Source of the DNA: Corynebacterium occultum | GTDB taxonomy: Bacteria > Actinomycetota > Actinomycetes > Mycobacteriales > Mycobacteriaceae | Assembly (NCBI RefSeq): GCF_009734425.1 | Contig: NZ_CP046455.1 | Location: 3,038,001-3,102,000, forward strand | Reading direction: 5' to 3' | DNA: 64,000 nucleotides | Part shown: positions 18,111-26,746 of the stretch, piece by piece | Layout of the letters: each line of letters begins with the position of its first letter | How positions within the stretch are numbered: the first letter of the stretch is position 1 | Program-made: the position numbers and the translations under genes | The notes under the pieces: generated by a model | The model's input: the letters and a program-made list of their open reading frames with translations, nothing else | What the model was told of the DNA's origin: nothing | Database searches by the model: none

Positions 18111-18314
18111 CTACCCGGCATCGCGCTCGAAGACCACCAGGACACCGTCCACCCCGCTGGGCCCGATACGACCCTTAACATCCACCGAGGTCATCGACTT
18201 ATAACGCCAACCATCCCGGGCCTCCTTATTGAGCAGCTTCTCCAGCTTCTCGCCGGACATCTTGCCGCCCAGCCAGCCCTCCCGCATTTCCACAACCTTG
18301 TACTCCATGTTCAT
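18111..18314 (-). CDS. DUF4177 domain protein, 67 aa
   Basis: A small protein that matches the DUF4177 pattern over its full length: YKVVEMREGWLGGKMSGEKL, then LLNKEARDGWRYKSMTSVDV and GVLVVFERD. The family is common in actinobacteria and has no known function. The ATG at 18314 follows a GGGTGTC stretch; an in-frame ATG two codons later is an alternative. It is read in the same direction as the SulP gene, 54 bases downstream of its stop. Confidence 0.85.
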   Translation of the reverse strand: MNMEYKVVEMREGWLGGKMSGEKLEKLLNKEARDGWRYKSMTSVDVKGRIGPSGVDGVLVVFERDAG

Positions 18315-18368
18315 GACACCCAGCCTAGAAGGGAAGCGGTTGCCGCCGCCAGGGATGTGCCCCTGGAT

Positions 18369-20240
18369 TTAAGGATCCGCTCGCTGCTCCCGATGATGTT
18401 CCTCCTGCCGGGATGTTTCCCCTTCCGGTGGCACATCCAGGTCCTCGGTGGGGTCATCCACACCCTCCAACAGTTCCGCCTGATCCATGCCATCCTCCGC
18501 CAACCGTGCCAGATCCTTCTTCTTCGCCCGGGCAGCCCGGAACTCATCCTCCAGGCCGGCGATCTCAGCCCCCTCCTTCACCGCATCAGAGACGGTGGGG
18601 TGCAACTTCACCTTCTCCAGCAGGCCCGCACGCGCTAACGCCTCCTGGGTGGTTCGGGTGGCCCGTGCCACCAACACCGAGAGGCCCTCATCAAGCATGT
18701 GATCAATGAGGGTTCCCAGGGCGATCACACCGGTGTAATCCAGATCAGAGACCGCCGCCCCATCCAGCACCACCACTGAATAATCCCCGGCATCCAATTC
18801 CTCATGGAGCTTCTGGATCACATAATCAGCATCCGCGTACCAGATCGGGGCCTCCACCGACCAGACCAGCACCTCCGGCACCTGAACCGTCTCCACCCCG
18901 GCATCCACGGGCACCCAATGGTTGGACTGAGGGATCAGACCCTTGCGGTAAACCGGGGGGCGGGCCTCACGCCGGGTGCGGTCCAGGAGGGTGACCACGG
19001 CCGCGATTCCCACACCCGGCACAATGCCCAGCACAGCAACCAGCACAATGGTGCCCAGTGCGATGCCGAGCTCCGCCTTACTGAAACGGGCGATATGTCG
19101 CAGCTGATCGAAACGGATCAGCGAGAAAGCAATCTGCATCAACACCGCAGACAGGGCAGCCACCGGCAGCAGCGGCAGCAGACCGGTACCGAAGAAGAGC
19201 ACGAGCAGCACCATCGAACCAGCCATCAGGGAACTCACCTGGCTCCTGCCCCGAGCCTGCTGTACTAGACGGGTGCGGGGTGGGGAAGCATTCAGTGCGA
19301 AAGCACCAGCCCCGGCAGCCACCACGGAGGCCACCCCGATAGCCCCCAGATCCCGGTCAAGGGTGGCCTGTCCCTGCTTGGTGGCGGCTTCAGTGGCACC
19401 GGTCTGCACCGTCACCAGCACCACAATGACCAGTGCCGGAACCAGCATCTCGGAGGCCTGCCCCCAGGGCACCGCACCAAAGTCGGGGAGCCGCCACACC
19501 GACTCCGCCGAGGGCAGTGTTTCCACGCCGCGCTCCCTGAGCCCGCCGAAAGCAGTGATCAGAGCAACCACCGCCAACCCCAGCAGTGGGCCTGGGAATC
19601 GGGGGCTGAGTCGCGCCGCCCCACCGCTGATCGCCAGCACCACCAGAGCCAGAATCACCGCCCAGAGGTTGATCTCATCCAGACTGTCCAGGACATCAAG
19701 CACCTGCACCGGGACGGAACCACTGGTCGGCTCATTGATGCCCAGCACAATATGCAGCTGCGAGGCAATGATGTTCAATCCCACACCGGCCAACAAACCG
19801 GCAGTCACCGGGCGGGAGAGGAACTGGGTGATCCAACCCCCACGGCACAGGCCGATCACAATCAAGATGGCACCAACCATCAAGGAGATCAGGAGCAACG
19901 CCCCAGGGTCCACCTTCTCTTCCCCTGCTCCGGTGGCCAAGGCGTGACCGGCAGCACCAGCCGCCAACATTGGCGCGATGGAGGAGTCCGGCCCCACCGA
20001 AAGAATGCGGTGCCCACCGAAGAGAAGGAAGGTGAAGGCACCCACCACAAAAGCCAGCAGACCCAGGGCAGGGGAGACCCCCACCAGCTGGGCAGCAGCC
20101 ATGGAACCGGGCAGGCCAATCGCCGCCAGTGTTAAACCCGCAACCAGGTCAGCGCTGAGTGAGGAGCGGGCCCCCCGCAAGGTAGGCAGCAGCCAGGCGC
20201 GTTTATCCGGCCCGGGAGCACCGGTGGAGGAGGAATCCAT
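18369..20240 (-). CDS. SulP-family anion transporter with STAS domain
   Basis: About 623 residues. The N-terminal two thirds is the SulP membrane domain: LSADLVAGLTLAAIGLPGSMAAAQL, GPDSSIAPMLAAGAAGHAL and about 10-14 membrane segments. A cytoplasmic STAS domain follows (WSVEAPIWYADADYVIQKL, VVLDGAAVSDLDYTGVIALGTLIDHM), and a charged tail closes the protein. SulP proteins carry sulfate, bicarbonate or dicarboxylates, usually with Na+ or H+. I chose 20240 as start because the protein then begins in the usual hydrophilic N terminus; in-frame ATGs also exist at 20294 and 20318. No partner gene such as carbonic anhydrase lies nearby, so the anion is open. Confidence 0.88.
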   Translation of the reverse strand: MDSSSTGAPGPDKRAWLLPTLRGARSSLSADLVAGLTLAAIGLPGSMAAAQLVGVSPALGLLAFVVGAFTFLLFGGHRILSVGPDSSIAPMLAAGAAGHALATGAGEEKVDPGALLLISLMVGAILIVIGLCRGGWITQFLSRPVTAGLLAGVGLNIIASQLHIVLGINEPTSGSVPVQVLDVLDSLDEINLWAVILALVVLAISGGAARLSPRFPGPLLGLAVVALITAFGGLRERGVETLPSAESVWRLPDFGAVPWGQASEMLVPALVIVVLVTVQTGATEAATKQGQATLDRDLGAIGVASVVAAGAGAFALNASPPRTRLVQQARGRSQVSSLMAGSMVLLVLFFGTGLLPLLPVAALSAVLMQIAFSLIRFDQLRHIARFSKAELGIALGTIVLVAVLGIVPGVGIAAVVTLLDRTRREARPPVYRKGLIPQSNHWVPVDAGVETVQVPEVLVWSVEAPIWYADADYVIQKLHEELDAGDYSVVVLDGAAVSDLDYTGVIALGTLIDHMLDEGLSVLVARATRTTQEALARAGLLEKVKLHPTVSDAVKEGAEIAGLEDEFRAARAKKKDLARLAEDGMDQAELLEGVDDPTEDLDVPPEGETSRQEEHHREQRADP

Positions 20241-20358
20241 ATCTTCAGGTGTACCCCAGTTTGAGCTGTCCCGACATACTTTCTCCCAGGTCATGGCGAA
20301 AGTGTTATTGAACACCAAATACTTTCAGGGCCAGTTGGGGAGGGGTTATGCTGGGTCC

Positions 20359-20784
20359 ATGCTCAAGGGGTTTCTCATCGTGGTCGGTTCGCTGAGCCTT
20401 GCCCTCGGCGCGATCGGAATCTTCCTGCCGATCCTCCCCACCACCCCTTTCATGCTGCTGGCCGCCTACTGTTTCGGCCGCAGCTCCCAACGACTGCACA
20501 ACTATCTGGTCACCCACAAGACCTTCGGCACCTACATCAGCAACTATTACAACCACGCGATGACGCCTGCCCACAAGGCCCGCACCCTGGCTGCCCTGTG
20601 GTTCAGCATCATTCTCACGATCCTGCTGATCGGTAGCCTGATTCCGGCCATCATCCTGCCGATCATCGCCGGGATGGTCTCACTGCACATCCTCCGTCTC
20701 CACCCGAAGCAGGCTCCCCAGCCAGTGCTTATCGACGCCCCGCCCACCCCGGTGGAGCCCCAGGCTCGGCAGACAGAGCAGTAG
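20359..20784 (+). CDS. DUF454 (YbaN-like) inner membrane protein
   Basis: 141 residues with three hydrophobic segments. The DUF454 signature is clear: GSLSLALGAIGIFLPILPTTPFMLLAAYCFGRSSQRLHNYL followed by FGTYISNYYNHAMTPAHKART. The function of the family is not known. The C-terminal tail beyond residue 115 is polar and Pro-rich and contains a copy of the repeated 12-mer. The gene diverges from the SulP gene, leaving 118 bases for both promoters. Confidence 0.85.
   Translation: MLKGFLIVVGSLSLALGAIGIFLPILPTTPFMLLAAYCFGRSSQRLHNYLVTHKTFGTYISNYYNHAMTPAHKARTLAALWFSIILTILLIGSLIPAIILPIIAGMVSLHILRLHPKQAPQPVLIDAPPTPVEPQARQTEQ
20727..20738 (+). repeat. copy of the 12-mer GCTTATCGACGC
   Basis: Exact copy inside the poorly conserved tail of the DUF454 gene, read as VLIDAP with the less used CTT leucine codon. 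Confidence 0.8.
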
Positions 20785-20840
20785 GTCCGCCTGGGTGGGC
20801 TGCGTCTGAGATACCCCCTGGAATGCCCCACCGCATACCC

Positions 20841-20862
20841 TTCTAATACAGGTGTATTAGAA
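20841..20862. promoter_or_regulatory. 22-base palindrome, likely operator without a gene
   Basis: Two perfect 10-base arms (20841-20850, TTCTAATACA, and 20853-20862, its complement) flank a GG centre. The size and AT-rich symmetry are those of TetR- or MarR-type operators. No regulator gene and no confident target gene adjoin it. Confidence 0.5.
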
Positions 20863-21078
20863 CAAGAGCCGGGAAGCGTGGACTATCCAGAGTGAATCCG
20901 CTCTCCATTTTCGAACCTGTATGCGTGTAGGATTTCCCGAACGGGTGCCCCCACTGTTTCATGGCATGAGCTGGGAAGATAGATTCAGGATACCCCCAGG
21001 GTGGTGGGCATGCCCGGGCCGTGTCCCAACTTCGATATCGAACACACATTCCATGCACGAGCCTGCCCAGGGACGCCT

Positions 21079-21305
21079 ATGCACACCACCCCACACCCCT
21101 ACTACCGCCACACCGACCCCACCGACCCCGCCGCACACTGGACCACCCACCGCAACCGCCAGGACCTCACCTTCTGGGGCCCTTGTCTCGGCCGGGCACA
21201 CTGTTTGCGCAGTCGTTTATGCAGCGTCGTGCCCAACGGGTCAACAAACGCCGTACCGCCCCGACCCAGGAGGAGACAACCCGGGAGGAGGAACCACCCT
21301 TCTAA
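21079..21305 (+). pseudogene. possible small gene with a frameshift
   Basis: An ATG at 21079 with AGGGA about 8 bases upstream opens a frame MHTTPHPYYRHTDPTDPAAH up to QDLTFWGP. Near the GGGGCCC run at 21177-21183 the more protein-like frame shifts to one ending RVNKRRTAPTQEETTREEEP and a TAA at 21303-21305. Joined, they would give a small basic protein of about 75 residues. I do not recognise it, and the region may be non-coding. Confidence 0.2.
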
Positions 21306-21326
21306 ACAATCCCCACAACGGCCAAA

Positions 21327-21349
21327 GCCCACCACGGGCCGTGGTGGGC
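21327..21349. terminator. hairpin downstream of dadA-like gene
   Basis: GCCCACCACGG at 21327-21337 and its complement to 21349 form an almost perfect 11-base stem. It lies 30 bases past the stop of the minus-strand oxidase gene, the position of a terminator. Confidence 0.55.
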
Positions 21350-21355
21350 AGGGGG

Positions 21356-21367
21356 GCGTCGATAAGC
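21356..21367 (-). repeat. copy of the 12-mer GCTTATCGACGC
   Basis: Exact copy, minus orientation, between the hairpin and the stop codon of the oxidase gene at 21379. Confidence 0.8.
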
Positions 21368-21378
21368 AGGGCCGGAGA

Positions 21379-22602
21379 TCAGCGCAAGGGATCGAAGGGC
21401 TTGATCACGGGGTGAGTTTCACCGGTGTCAATAAGCTGGGCGAGGTACTTGCCGGTTGCCGGACCCAGGACCACACCCCACATCCCGTGGCCGCCAGCAA
21501 CATAGATATGCTCCGCCTTGGTCTGGCCGATCAGTGGGATTCCATCTGGGGTGACCGGGCGGGAGCCCACCCACTCGTCCTGGCGTTCCTCGAAGTTGAT
21601 GCCCCGCATCAGGCGGCTCGCCTGGTTGACGATCGCCTCGATACGACGCGGGTAGAGCGGCTCATCCGGGCGTCGGAACTCCATGGTTCCGGCGATGCGG
21701 AAACGTCCCTGGTAAGGAGTGCAGGCCATGCGGTGATGCGGCAGATAAAGGGGGTGCTCGGCAGGCTTATCGGTTTCCACGGTGAAGGAGTAACCACGGC
21801 CAGCCTGCACGAGGGTGCGTACCCCGTACTCACGAGCCAGGCGGGGGAGCCACGCACCGGTGGCGATGACCACCTCATCAGCCTCCTCACGGGAAGCATC
21901 AGCCAGGATCACCGCGGGGCGGGAACCCTTGGCCACATGCGTGACCTCCACCCCACTGCGGATAATCCCGCCGCGCTCCTCCACGGACTTGGCCAGGGCC
22001 TGGACATAGGGTCCCGGCTCAATGAAACGTTGCCCCTCCAGACGGTAGGCCACCTGAACCTCATCAGAGAGCATGGGAGCCAGTTCCTGGGGGTTGTCCA
22101 GGCGGGTCATCTCCGCCTCCTGACCGTGGCGCACCGCACCGGCGATCTCCCGGAGGAATCCCTTGGACTGCTCCTCCTTCTCGAAGCCGATCACATAGGG
22201 ACCCTTGCGGATCATGGCATCCACGCCACCCAACTCAAACTCCTCGAAGGCCGCGAGAGCTGCCATGTCGATGGGGGTGAGGTTGGCCATGGTGTTGTCC
22301 CAGGAACGTTCAGTGGCCTGCAGCATGAAGCGGGCCAGGAACATCCAGAGCTTCGGGTCGATGCGTACCGGCATGCTCAGTGCCGCATCGGGATCAAAGA
22401 TCGCCTTCGGGCCATAGCGCCAGAGACTCGGATCGGAGAGCGGGATGGTCTTCGCGGGTGCCAGCCAACCGGCATTGCCCCAGGAGGACCCGGCAGCCAC
22501 TCCCTCACGGTCGAGGACGGTGACCTCAAATCCACGTTCCTGCAGGTGCCAGGCAGTGGACAGACCCACGATCCCGGCTCCGATCACTATGGCGTTCTTC
22601 AA
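21379..22602 (-). CDS. dadA: D-amino acid dehydrogenase-like FAD oxidoreductase
   Basis: 407 residues. The FAD-binding start AIVIGAGIVGLSTAWHLQERG and GSSWGNAGWLAP are typical of DadA, which oxidises D-amino acids to 2-keto acids at the membrane and passes electrons to the respiratory chain. The C-terminal part has GSRPVTPDGIPLIGQT and AGGHGMWGVVLGPATGKYLAQLI. The start is TTG at 22602 with a perfect AAGGAGG seven bases upstream. It lies downstream of the aldehyde dehydrogenase in the same direction with a 150-base gap, so its own promoter is likely. Other DAO-family activities, such as glycine or sarcosine oxidation, cannot be excluded. Confidence 0.82.
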   Translation of the reverse strand: MKNAIVIGAGIVGLSTAWHLQERGFEVTVLDREGVAAGSSWGNAGWLAPAKTIPLSDPSLWRYGPKAIFDPDAALSMPVRIDPKLWMFLARFMLQATERSWDNTMANLTPIDMAALAAFEEFELGGVDAMIRKGPYVIGFEKEEQSKGFLREIAGAVRHGQEAEMTRLDNPQELAPMLSDEVQVAYRLEGQRFIEPGPYVQALAKSVEERGGIIRSGVEVTHVAKGSRPAVILADASREEADEVVIATGAWLPRLAREYGVRTLVQAGRGYSFTVETDKPAEHPLYLPHHRMACTPYQGRFRIAGTMEFRRPDEPLYPRRIEAIVNQASRLMRGINFEERQDEWVGSRPVTPDGIPLIGQTKAEHIYVAGGHGMWGVVLGPATGKYLAQLIDTGETHPVIKPFDPLR

Positions 22603-22635
22603 TTGACCCTCCTTGGGTACGGAAAGCTGCGACAG

Positions 22636-22665
22636 GGGGTGTGAGCCAGGTAATACTCACACCCC
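22636..22665. promoter_or_regulatory. inverted repeat in the dadA leader
   Basis: GGGGTGTGAG at 22636-22645 and CTCACACCCC at 22656-22665 are perfect complements with a 10-base spacer. It lies 34 bases upstream of the dadA start. It may be an operator, or the terminator of the upstream aldehyde dehydrogenase gene, but no T-run follows. Confidence 0.4.
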
Positions 22666-22752
22666 ACAGTATGGGGCAAGCAATAGAAGTTCGCCCCCGA
22701 ATTCAGAAAAGAATTTCCTCATGTGGCGGGGCTTCGACCCCAGGGGAGGGCA

Positions 22753-24183
22753 CTAACCGTTGATCACCTGCGGCAGGGCAACTCCCTTGAGCCCCTCGAC
22801 CCCGAACTCCACACCATAACCGGAGTGCTTGATGCCACCGAAGGGAATCCGCGGGTCGACCCCGCCATGAGAGTTGATCCACACCGTGCCAGCCTCGATC
22901 CGGGCCGCCACCTCACGGGCCTTCACCCGGTCGGCAGACCAGACGGAGGCTCCCAGGCCGACATCCAGCTTATTGGCTTCGGCGATGGCCTCCTCCACAT
23001 CGGAGTAGCGGATGATCGGCAGGGCCGGACCGAACTGCTCCTCCACCACCAGGGGATTATCCGGGTCAATATCGGCGATCAGGGTGGTGGGGTAGAAGTA
23101 GCCCGGTGCCTCATAGTCGGGGTTGGCCCCGAGTAGTACACGTGCACCAGAGTCGGTGGCTGCCTTGACCAGGCGGTCCACGATGTCGAACTGCATCTTG
23201 TTCTGCAACGGGCCCAGCACATTCTGCTCATCCATGCCCACACCCATGGGCATCTGTTCCGCCACCTTGCGCAATTCCTCACAGACCGCCTCATAGAGGG
23301 AATCATGGACATAGAGGCGCTTGAGTGCCGCGCAGGTCTGACCGGCATTGATGAACGCACCCCAGAAGAGATCCTGGGCGATGGCGGCGGGATCCGCATC
23401 CGGCAGGACGATGCCCGCATCATTGCCGCCCAATTCCAGGGTGAGGCGCTTGAGGGTGTCGGCAGAGGCCTCGGCGATCTTCTTGCCGGTGGCGGTGGAA
23501 CCGGTGAACATGATCTTGGCGATCTTCTCGTGGGTGCTGATCGCGGCCCCCACCTCACCGTCCCCGGAGATCACCTGCAGCACACCCTCCGGCAGGACGG
23601 TGTTGAGAATTTCAACCAGGGCCAACACCGTCAGCGGGGTGTATTCGGAGGGCTTGACCACCACGGCATTACCCATCCGCAGGGCGGGGGCGATCTGCCA
23701 GATGGTGATCATCGCGGGCCAGTTCCAGGGGCCGATCGCCCCGACCACGCCGATGGGGCGGTAGTTCAGCACCGCATGGGTTTCACCGTCATCAACGAGG
23801 GTTTCCTCAGAGATGTCATGGGAGCCGGTGACCCGCAGCCAGGTGGCACAGGCCCCCGCTTCGAAGCGTGCCCCGGGACCACTGAGTGGCTTGCCCTGTT
23901 CCCGGGAGATCAGCTCCGCCAGCGCTTCAGCGCAGGCCTCCACGGCATCAGCGGCACGGTTCAGGTAGTCACAACGCTCGGCGTCGCTGAGGCTCGCCCA
24001 CTCCTTCTGCTTATCGACGGCGCTGTCCACCGCGCGATGCAGGTCCGTGACACTGTGCCGGGGGGCGTGACCCACCAGCTCGCCGGTGGCGGGGTCGAAG
24101 ATCTCGCGGCCCTGCTCGCCAGCATCAACGGCGGCCAGCAGCTGGGCATAGGAGTTCAGGGCGATGGTGGTGGTCTCGTTCAT
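22753..24183 (-). CDS. NAD(P)-dependent aldehyde dehydrogenase
   Basis: 476 residues, complete ALDH fold. Visible motifs are GPWNWPAMITIWQIAPAL, KPSEYTPLTVL, the general-base Glu in LELGGNDAGIV, the catalytic Cys in NAGQTCAALKR and EEQFGPALPII. It oxidises an aldehyde to the acid. It is divergent from an AraC regulator whose sensor half resembles that of FeaR-type activators, which control phenylacetaldehyde dehydrogenase in enteric bacteria. With a keto-acid decarboxylase in the same region, an arylacetaldehyde is a plausible substrate, but this is inference. It carries a one-mismatch copy of the repeated 12-mer at 24009-24020. Confidence 0.85.
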   Translation of the reverse strand: MNETTTIALNSYAQLLAAVDAGEQGREIFDPATGELVGHAPRHSVTDLHRAVDSAVDKQKEWASLSDAERCDYLNRAADAVEACAEALAELISREQGKPLSGPGARFEAGACATWLRVTGSHDISEETLVDDGETHAVLNYRPIGVVGAIGPWNWPAMITIWQIAPALRMGNAVVVKPSEYTPLTVLALVEILNTVLPEGVLQVISGDGEVGAAISTHEKIAKIMFTGSTATGKKIAEASADTLKRLTLELGGNDAGIVLPDADPAAIAQDLFWGAFINAGQTCAALKRLYVHDSLYEAVCEELRKVAEQMPMGVGMDEQNVLGPLQNKMQFDIVDRLVKAATDSGARVLLGANPDYEAPGYFYPTTLIADIDPDNPLVVEEQFGPALPIIRYSDVEEAIAEANKLDVGLGASVWSADRVKAREVAARIEAGTVWINSHGGVDPRIPFGGIKHSGYGVEFGVEGLKGVALPQVING

Positions 24184-24255
24184 GGTTTCTCCTCGAGGAT
24201 GTGATGTTGTGGCCTATTGTTAACTTCTATACATTTCCCGGATTGACTTACCGTG

Positions 24256-24278
24256 CACACTACTTGGCACTGAGTGTG
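24256..24278. promoter_or_regulatory. inverted repeat in the divergent ALDH/AraC promoter
   Basis: CACACT at 24256-24261 and AGTGTG at 24273-24278 flank an 11-base spacer containing TTGGCACT. The gap between the two divergent genes is 119 bases. A TTGACT box at 24243-24248 faces the regulator gene. This may be where the AraC protein binds. Confidence 0.35.
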
Positions 24279-24302
24279 ACGGACATCATGTGAGAAGGTT
24301 GC

Positions 24303-25250
24303 ATGTCCCCCTCCCTGCTTTCGCCGAGCCAGAGCAGAAACTTCAGCCAGTGGCGGGCGGATGCTTCCGCGGCTTTCGGAACCCTGCAGATCGATACCCC
24401 TGACCCGGCCAGCTTCCAGGCCCAGGTCAGCATGCTGCGCACCGGTGATGTCACGCTCTATGACCTGCAGACCCCGGCACACACCGTGGAACGACGGCCC
24501 GCGGCAACTGCCCAGGCAACCGAATCCTTCGGCAAGTTGAGCCTTCAGCTGGAGGGGGTTTGCACGGTTTCCCAGGATGGCCGGGAGTGCGTCCTATACC
24601 CCGGTGACCTGGCTTTCTATGTCAGCCAGCGTCCCTACCGCCTTCATTTCCCGGAGCCGCAGCACACCCTGGTGGTGCACTTCCCGGAGCATTTCGTCCA
24701 CCTCATTCCAGAGGACATCGCCCAGGTCACCGCCACCCGGATCTCCGGGGATTCCGGTCTGGGGCGGGTTGCGGTGCCACTTTTTGAGCAGTTGGCCATG
24801 AATTTCGAGGTGCTCAATGGTCCGCATGCCGGATCTCTGGTGCGCTCGGCGTTGGACATGCTGGTGACGGTTCTCTCGGCAGAGCTACATCACAATGCAC
24901 CCCCGCCCTCTGGGGAGCTCTTCCGCCAGGCGACCGACTATATCGCCGCCAACCTGCATGATGTGGAGCTACGTCCGGGCACCGTCGCGGAGGCGCTCTT
25001 CGTCTCGCTCCGTCACCTACACACCCAATTCGCGGAGAATGGTTTCACGGTGGCCAATTTCATCCGCAACCTGCGGCTGGAGGGGATCCGCCGCGAATTG
25101 GCGGACCCCCGTCACGCCAGGGACACCATCCAGATGATCGGGCAGCGCTACGGCCTGCCCGAGGCGTCCCAGGTCTCGCGGGCCTTCCGGGCGGCCTACG
25201 GCGAGTCCCCGAGCGCCTACCGGGTGAGGGTGTTGGCTGGCTCAATTTGA
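24303..25250 (+). CDS. AraC-family transcriptional regulator
   Basis: 315 residues. The N-terminal 200 residues form a sensor domain of the AraC_binding_2 type (VSMLRTGDVTLYDLQTPAH, YPGDLAFYVSQRPYRLHFPEP, VVHFPEHFVHLIP). The C-terminal domain has two helix-turn-helix units: LRPGTVAEALFVSLRHLHTQFAENGFTVANFIRNLRL and MIGQRYGLPEASQVSRAFRAAYGESPSAYR. The sensor type is shared with FeaR and similar activators of aromatic amine or aromatic acid genes. It most likely activates the divergent aldehyde dehydrogenase. AGAAGG precedes the ATG. Confidence 0.88.
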   Translation: MSPSLLSPSQSRNFSQWRADASAAFGTLQIDTPDPASFQAQVSMLRTGDVTLYDLQTPAHTVERRPAATAQATESFGKLSLQLEGVCTVSQDGRECVLYPGDLAFYVSQRPYRLHFPEPQHTLVVHFPEHFVHLIPEDIAQVTATRISGDSGLGRVAVPLFEQLAMNFEVLNGPHAGSLVRSALDMLVTVLSAELHHNAPPPSGELFRQATDYIAANLHDVELRPGTVAEALFVSLRHLHTQFAENGFTVANFIRNLRLEGIRRELADPRHARDTIQMIGQRYGLPEASQVSRAFRAAYGESPSAYRVRVLAGSI

Positions 25251-25255
25251 GCCAG
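25237..25255. terminator. small hairpin at convergent gene ends
   Basis: CTGGCTCAA and TTGAGCCAG form a perfect 9-base palindrome around one base, overlapping the AraC stop codon and ending 6 bases before the end of the gabD-like gene. The loop is too small to fold without opening the central pairs, so its terminator function is uncertain. Confidence 0.35.
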
Positions 25256-25260
25256 GTGTA

Positions 25261-26742
25261 CTACTTCTTCTGGTCCGCGTAAGGATCGCGGATACCGATG
25301 TACTGCACCGAGGTGTATTCCTCGATACCCTCCGAACCACCTTCACGGCCCATCCCGGACTGCTTTACCCCGCCAAAGGGTGCCGCCGCATTCGAGATCA
25401 CCCCGGTGTTAACCCCGAGCAGACCGAACTCCAACTGGTCAGAGACCCGAAACACCCGGGAGGTGTCCTGGGTGAACACATAGGACGCCAACCCGTACTC
25501 GGTGTCATTGGCCAACTCAATGGCCTCGGCCTCATCACGGAAGGTGATGATCGGGGCGACGGGGCCGAAGATTTCCTCGGCGAAGATCGACGACCGGGCG
25601 GTCACCCCGGTCAACACCGTCGGCTGGTAGAAATACCCCGCACCTTCCCCGGCCTTACCACCGGTGAGTACTGTCGCTCCCTCGGCGACCGCACCGTCGA
25701 CCAGCGCGGCCACGGAATCGCGGGCCTTGGCCTCAACCAGGGGGCCCACGGTCACGGACTCATCGAGACCGTTGCCGAGCACCTGCTCCTGAAGGCGCTG
25801 CGCGAAACGACGGCCGAACTCCTCAGCCACGGACTCCTGAACCAGGAAACGGTTCGCGGCGGTGCAGGCCTCTCCGATATTGCGCATCTTCGCCCCCATC
25901 GCACCCTCGATCGCCAGATCCAGGTCCGCATCCTCGAACACCAGGAAAGGCGCGTTTCCACCCAACTCCATGGAGGTACGCAGCACCTTGTCCGCGGCTT
26001 TTTTCAGCAGTTGCTGGCCCACCGGGGTGGAACCGGTGAACGAGACCTTGCGCAGGCGGTCATCCTCCATGATCGGGTTGGAGATCGCCGAGGCGGACTT
26101 ACCGGAGACCACATTGAGCACCCCGGGAGGAAGTCCCGCATCGAGCATGGTCTGGGCGAAGTACTGGGAGGTCAGCGGCGTCAACCGGGCGGGTTTGAGC
26201 ACCATGACACAACCCGCGGCGATCGCGGGGGCGACCTTGCGGGTGGCCATGGCCAGCGGGAAGTTCCAGGGGGTGATCAGCAGACACGGGCCGACCGGTT
26301 TGCGGGTGGTCATCATCCGCAGGGATCCTTCCGGGGTGGCACCGTAGCGGCCGTAGAGTCGGACGGCTTCCTCGGAGAACCAACGCAGGAACTCATTGCC
26401 GTAGGCGACCTCGCCGCGGGCCTCGGCGATGGGTTTGCCCATCTCCAGGGTCATTAAGGTGGCGAACTCTTCCGCGCGCTGGGCGACCAGCTCAAAACCA
26501 CGGCGCAGGATCTCGGCACGCTGCCGGGCGGGGGTGCGTGCCCAGTCCTTCTGGACCGCGCAGGCGGCATCCAGGGCGGCGATCGCGTCCTGGCTGGTGG
26601 CCGAGGCCAGGGTGGCGATGATCTCGCCGGTGGCGGGATTTTCCACCTCGAAGGTGCCCCCATCGGAGGCCTCGACCCAGGCATCCCCGATCAGCAGTCC
26701 GGTGGGCACCTTGGCGAGTAGTTCAGCGATAGTGACGCTCAT
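25261..26742 (-). CDS. gabD: succinate-semialdehyde dehydrogenase
   Basis: 493 residues of the ALDH family. Typical SSADH segments are WNFPLAMATRKVAPAIAAGC, KPARLTPLTSQYFA, the base Glu in MELGGNAPFLVF and the catalytic Cys in IGEACTAANRF. It oxidises succinic semialdehyde, the product of the HpaI aldolase, to succinate, so the pathway ends in the citric acid cycle. The start at 26742 (MSVTIAELL) has AGGGAAG upstream; an in-frame extension to 27021 overlaps hpaI and is not used. It is the last gene of the island's minus-strand operon, 4 bases after hpaI. Confidence 0.9.
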   Translation of the reverse strand: MSVTIAELLAKVPTGLLIGDAWVEASDGGTFEVENPATGEIIATLASATSQDAIAALDAACAVQKDWARTPARQRAEILRRGFELVAQRAEEFATLMTLEMGKPIAEARGEVAYGNEFLRWFSEEAVRLYGRYGATPEGSLRMMTTRKPVGPCLLITPWNFPLAMATRKVAPAIAAGCVMVLKPARLTPLTSQYFAQTMLDAGLPPGVLNVVSGKSASAISNPIMEDDRLRKVSFTGSTPVGQQLLKKAADKVLRTSMELGGNAPFLVFEDADLDLAIEGAMGAKMRNIGEACTAANRFLVQESVAEEFGRRFAQRLQEQVLGNGLDESVTVGPLVEAKARDSVAALVDGAVAEGATVLTGGKAGEGAGYFYQPTVLTGVTARSSIFAEEIFGPVAPIITFRDEAEAIELANDTEYGLASYVFTQDTSRVFRVSDQLEFGLLGVNTGVISNAAAPFGGVKQSGMGREGGSEGIEEYTSVQYIGIRDPYADQKK

Positions 26743-26746
26743 GGAT

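Larger units (their letters stand above)
20785..21378. other. 594-base gap with operator-like and hairpin sequences but no clear gene
   Basis: The stretch holds a near-perfect 22-base palindrome at 20841-20862, a doubtful small gene at 21079-21305, the hairpin at 21327-21349 and a 12-mer copy at 21356-21367. A gene once controlled by the palindrome may have been lost. Confidence 0.5.
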
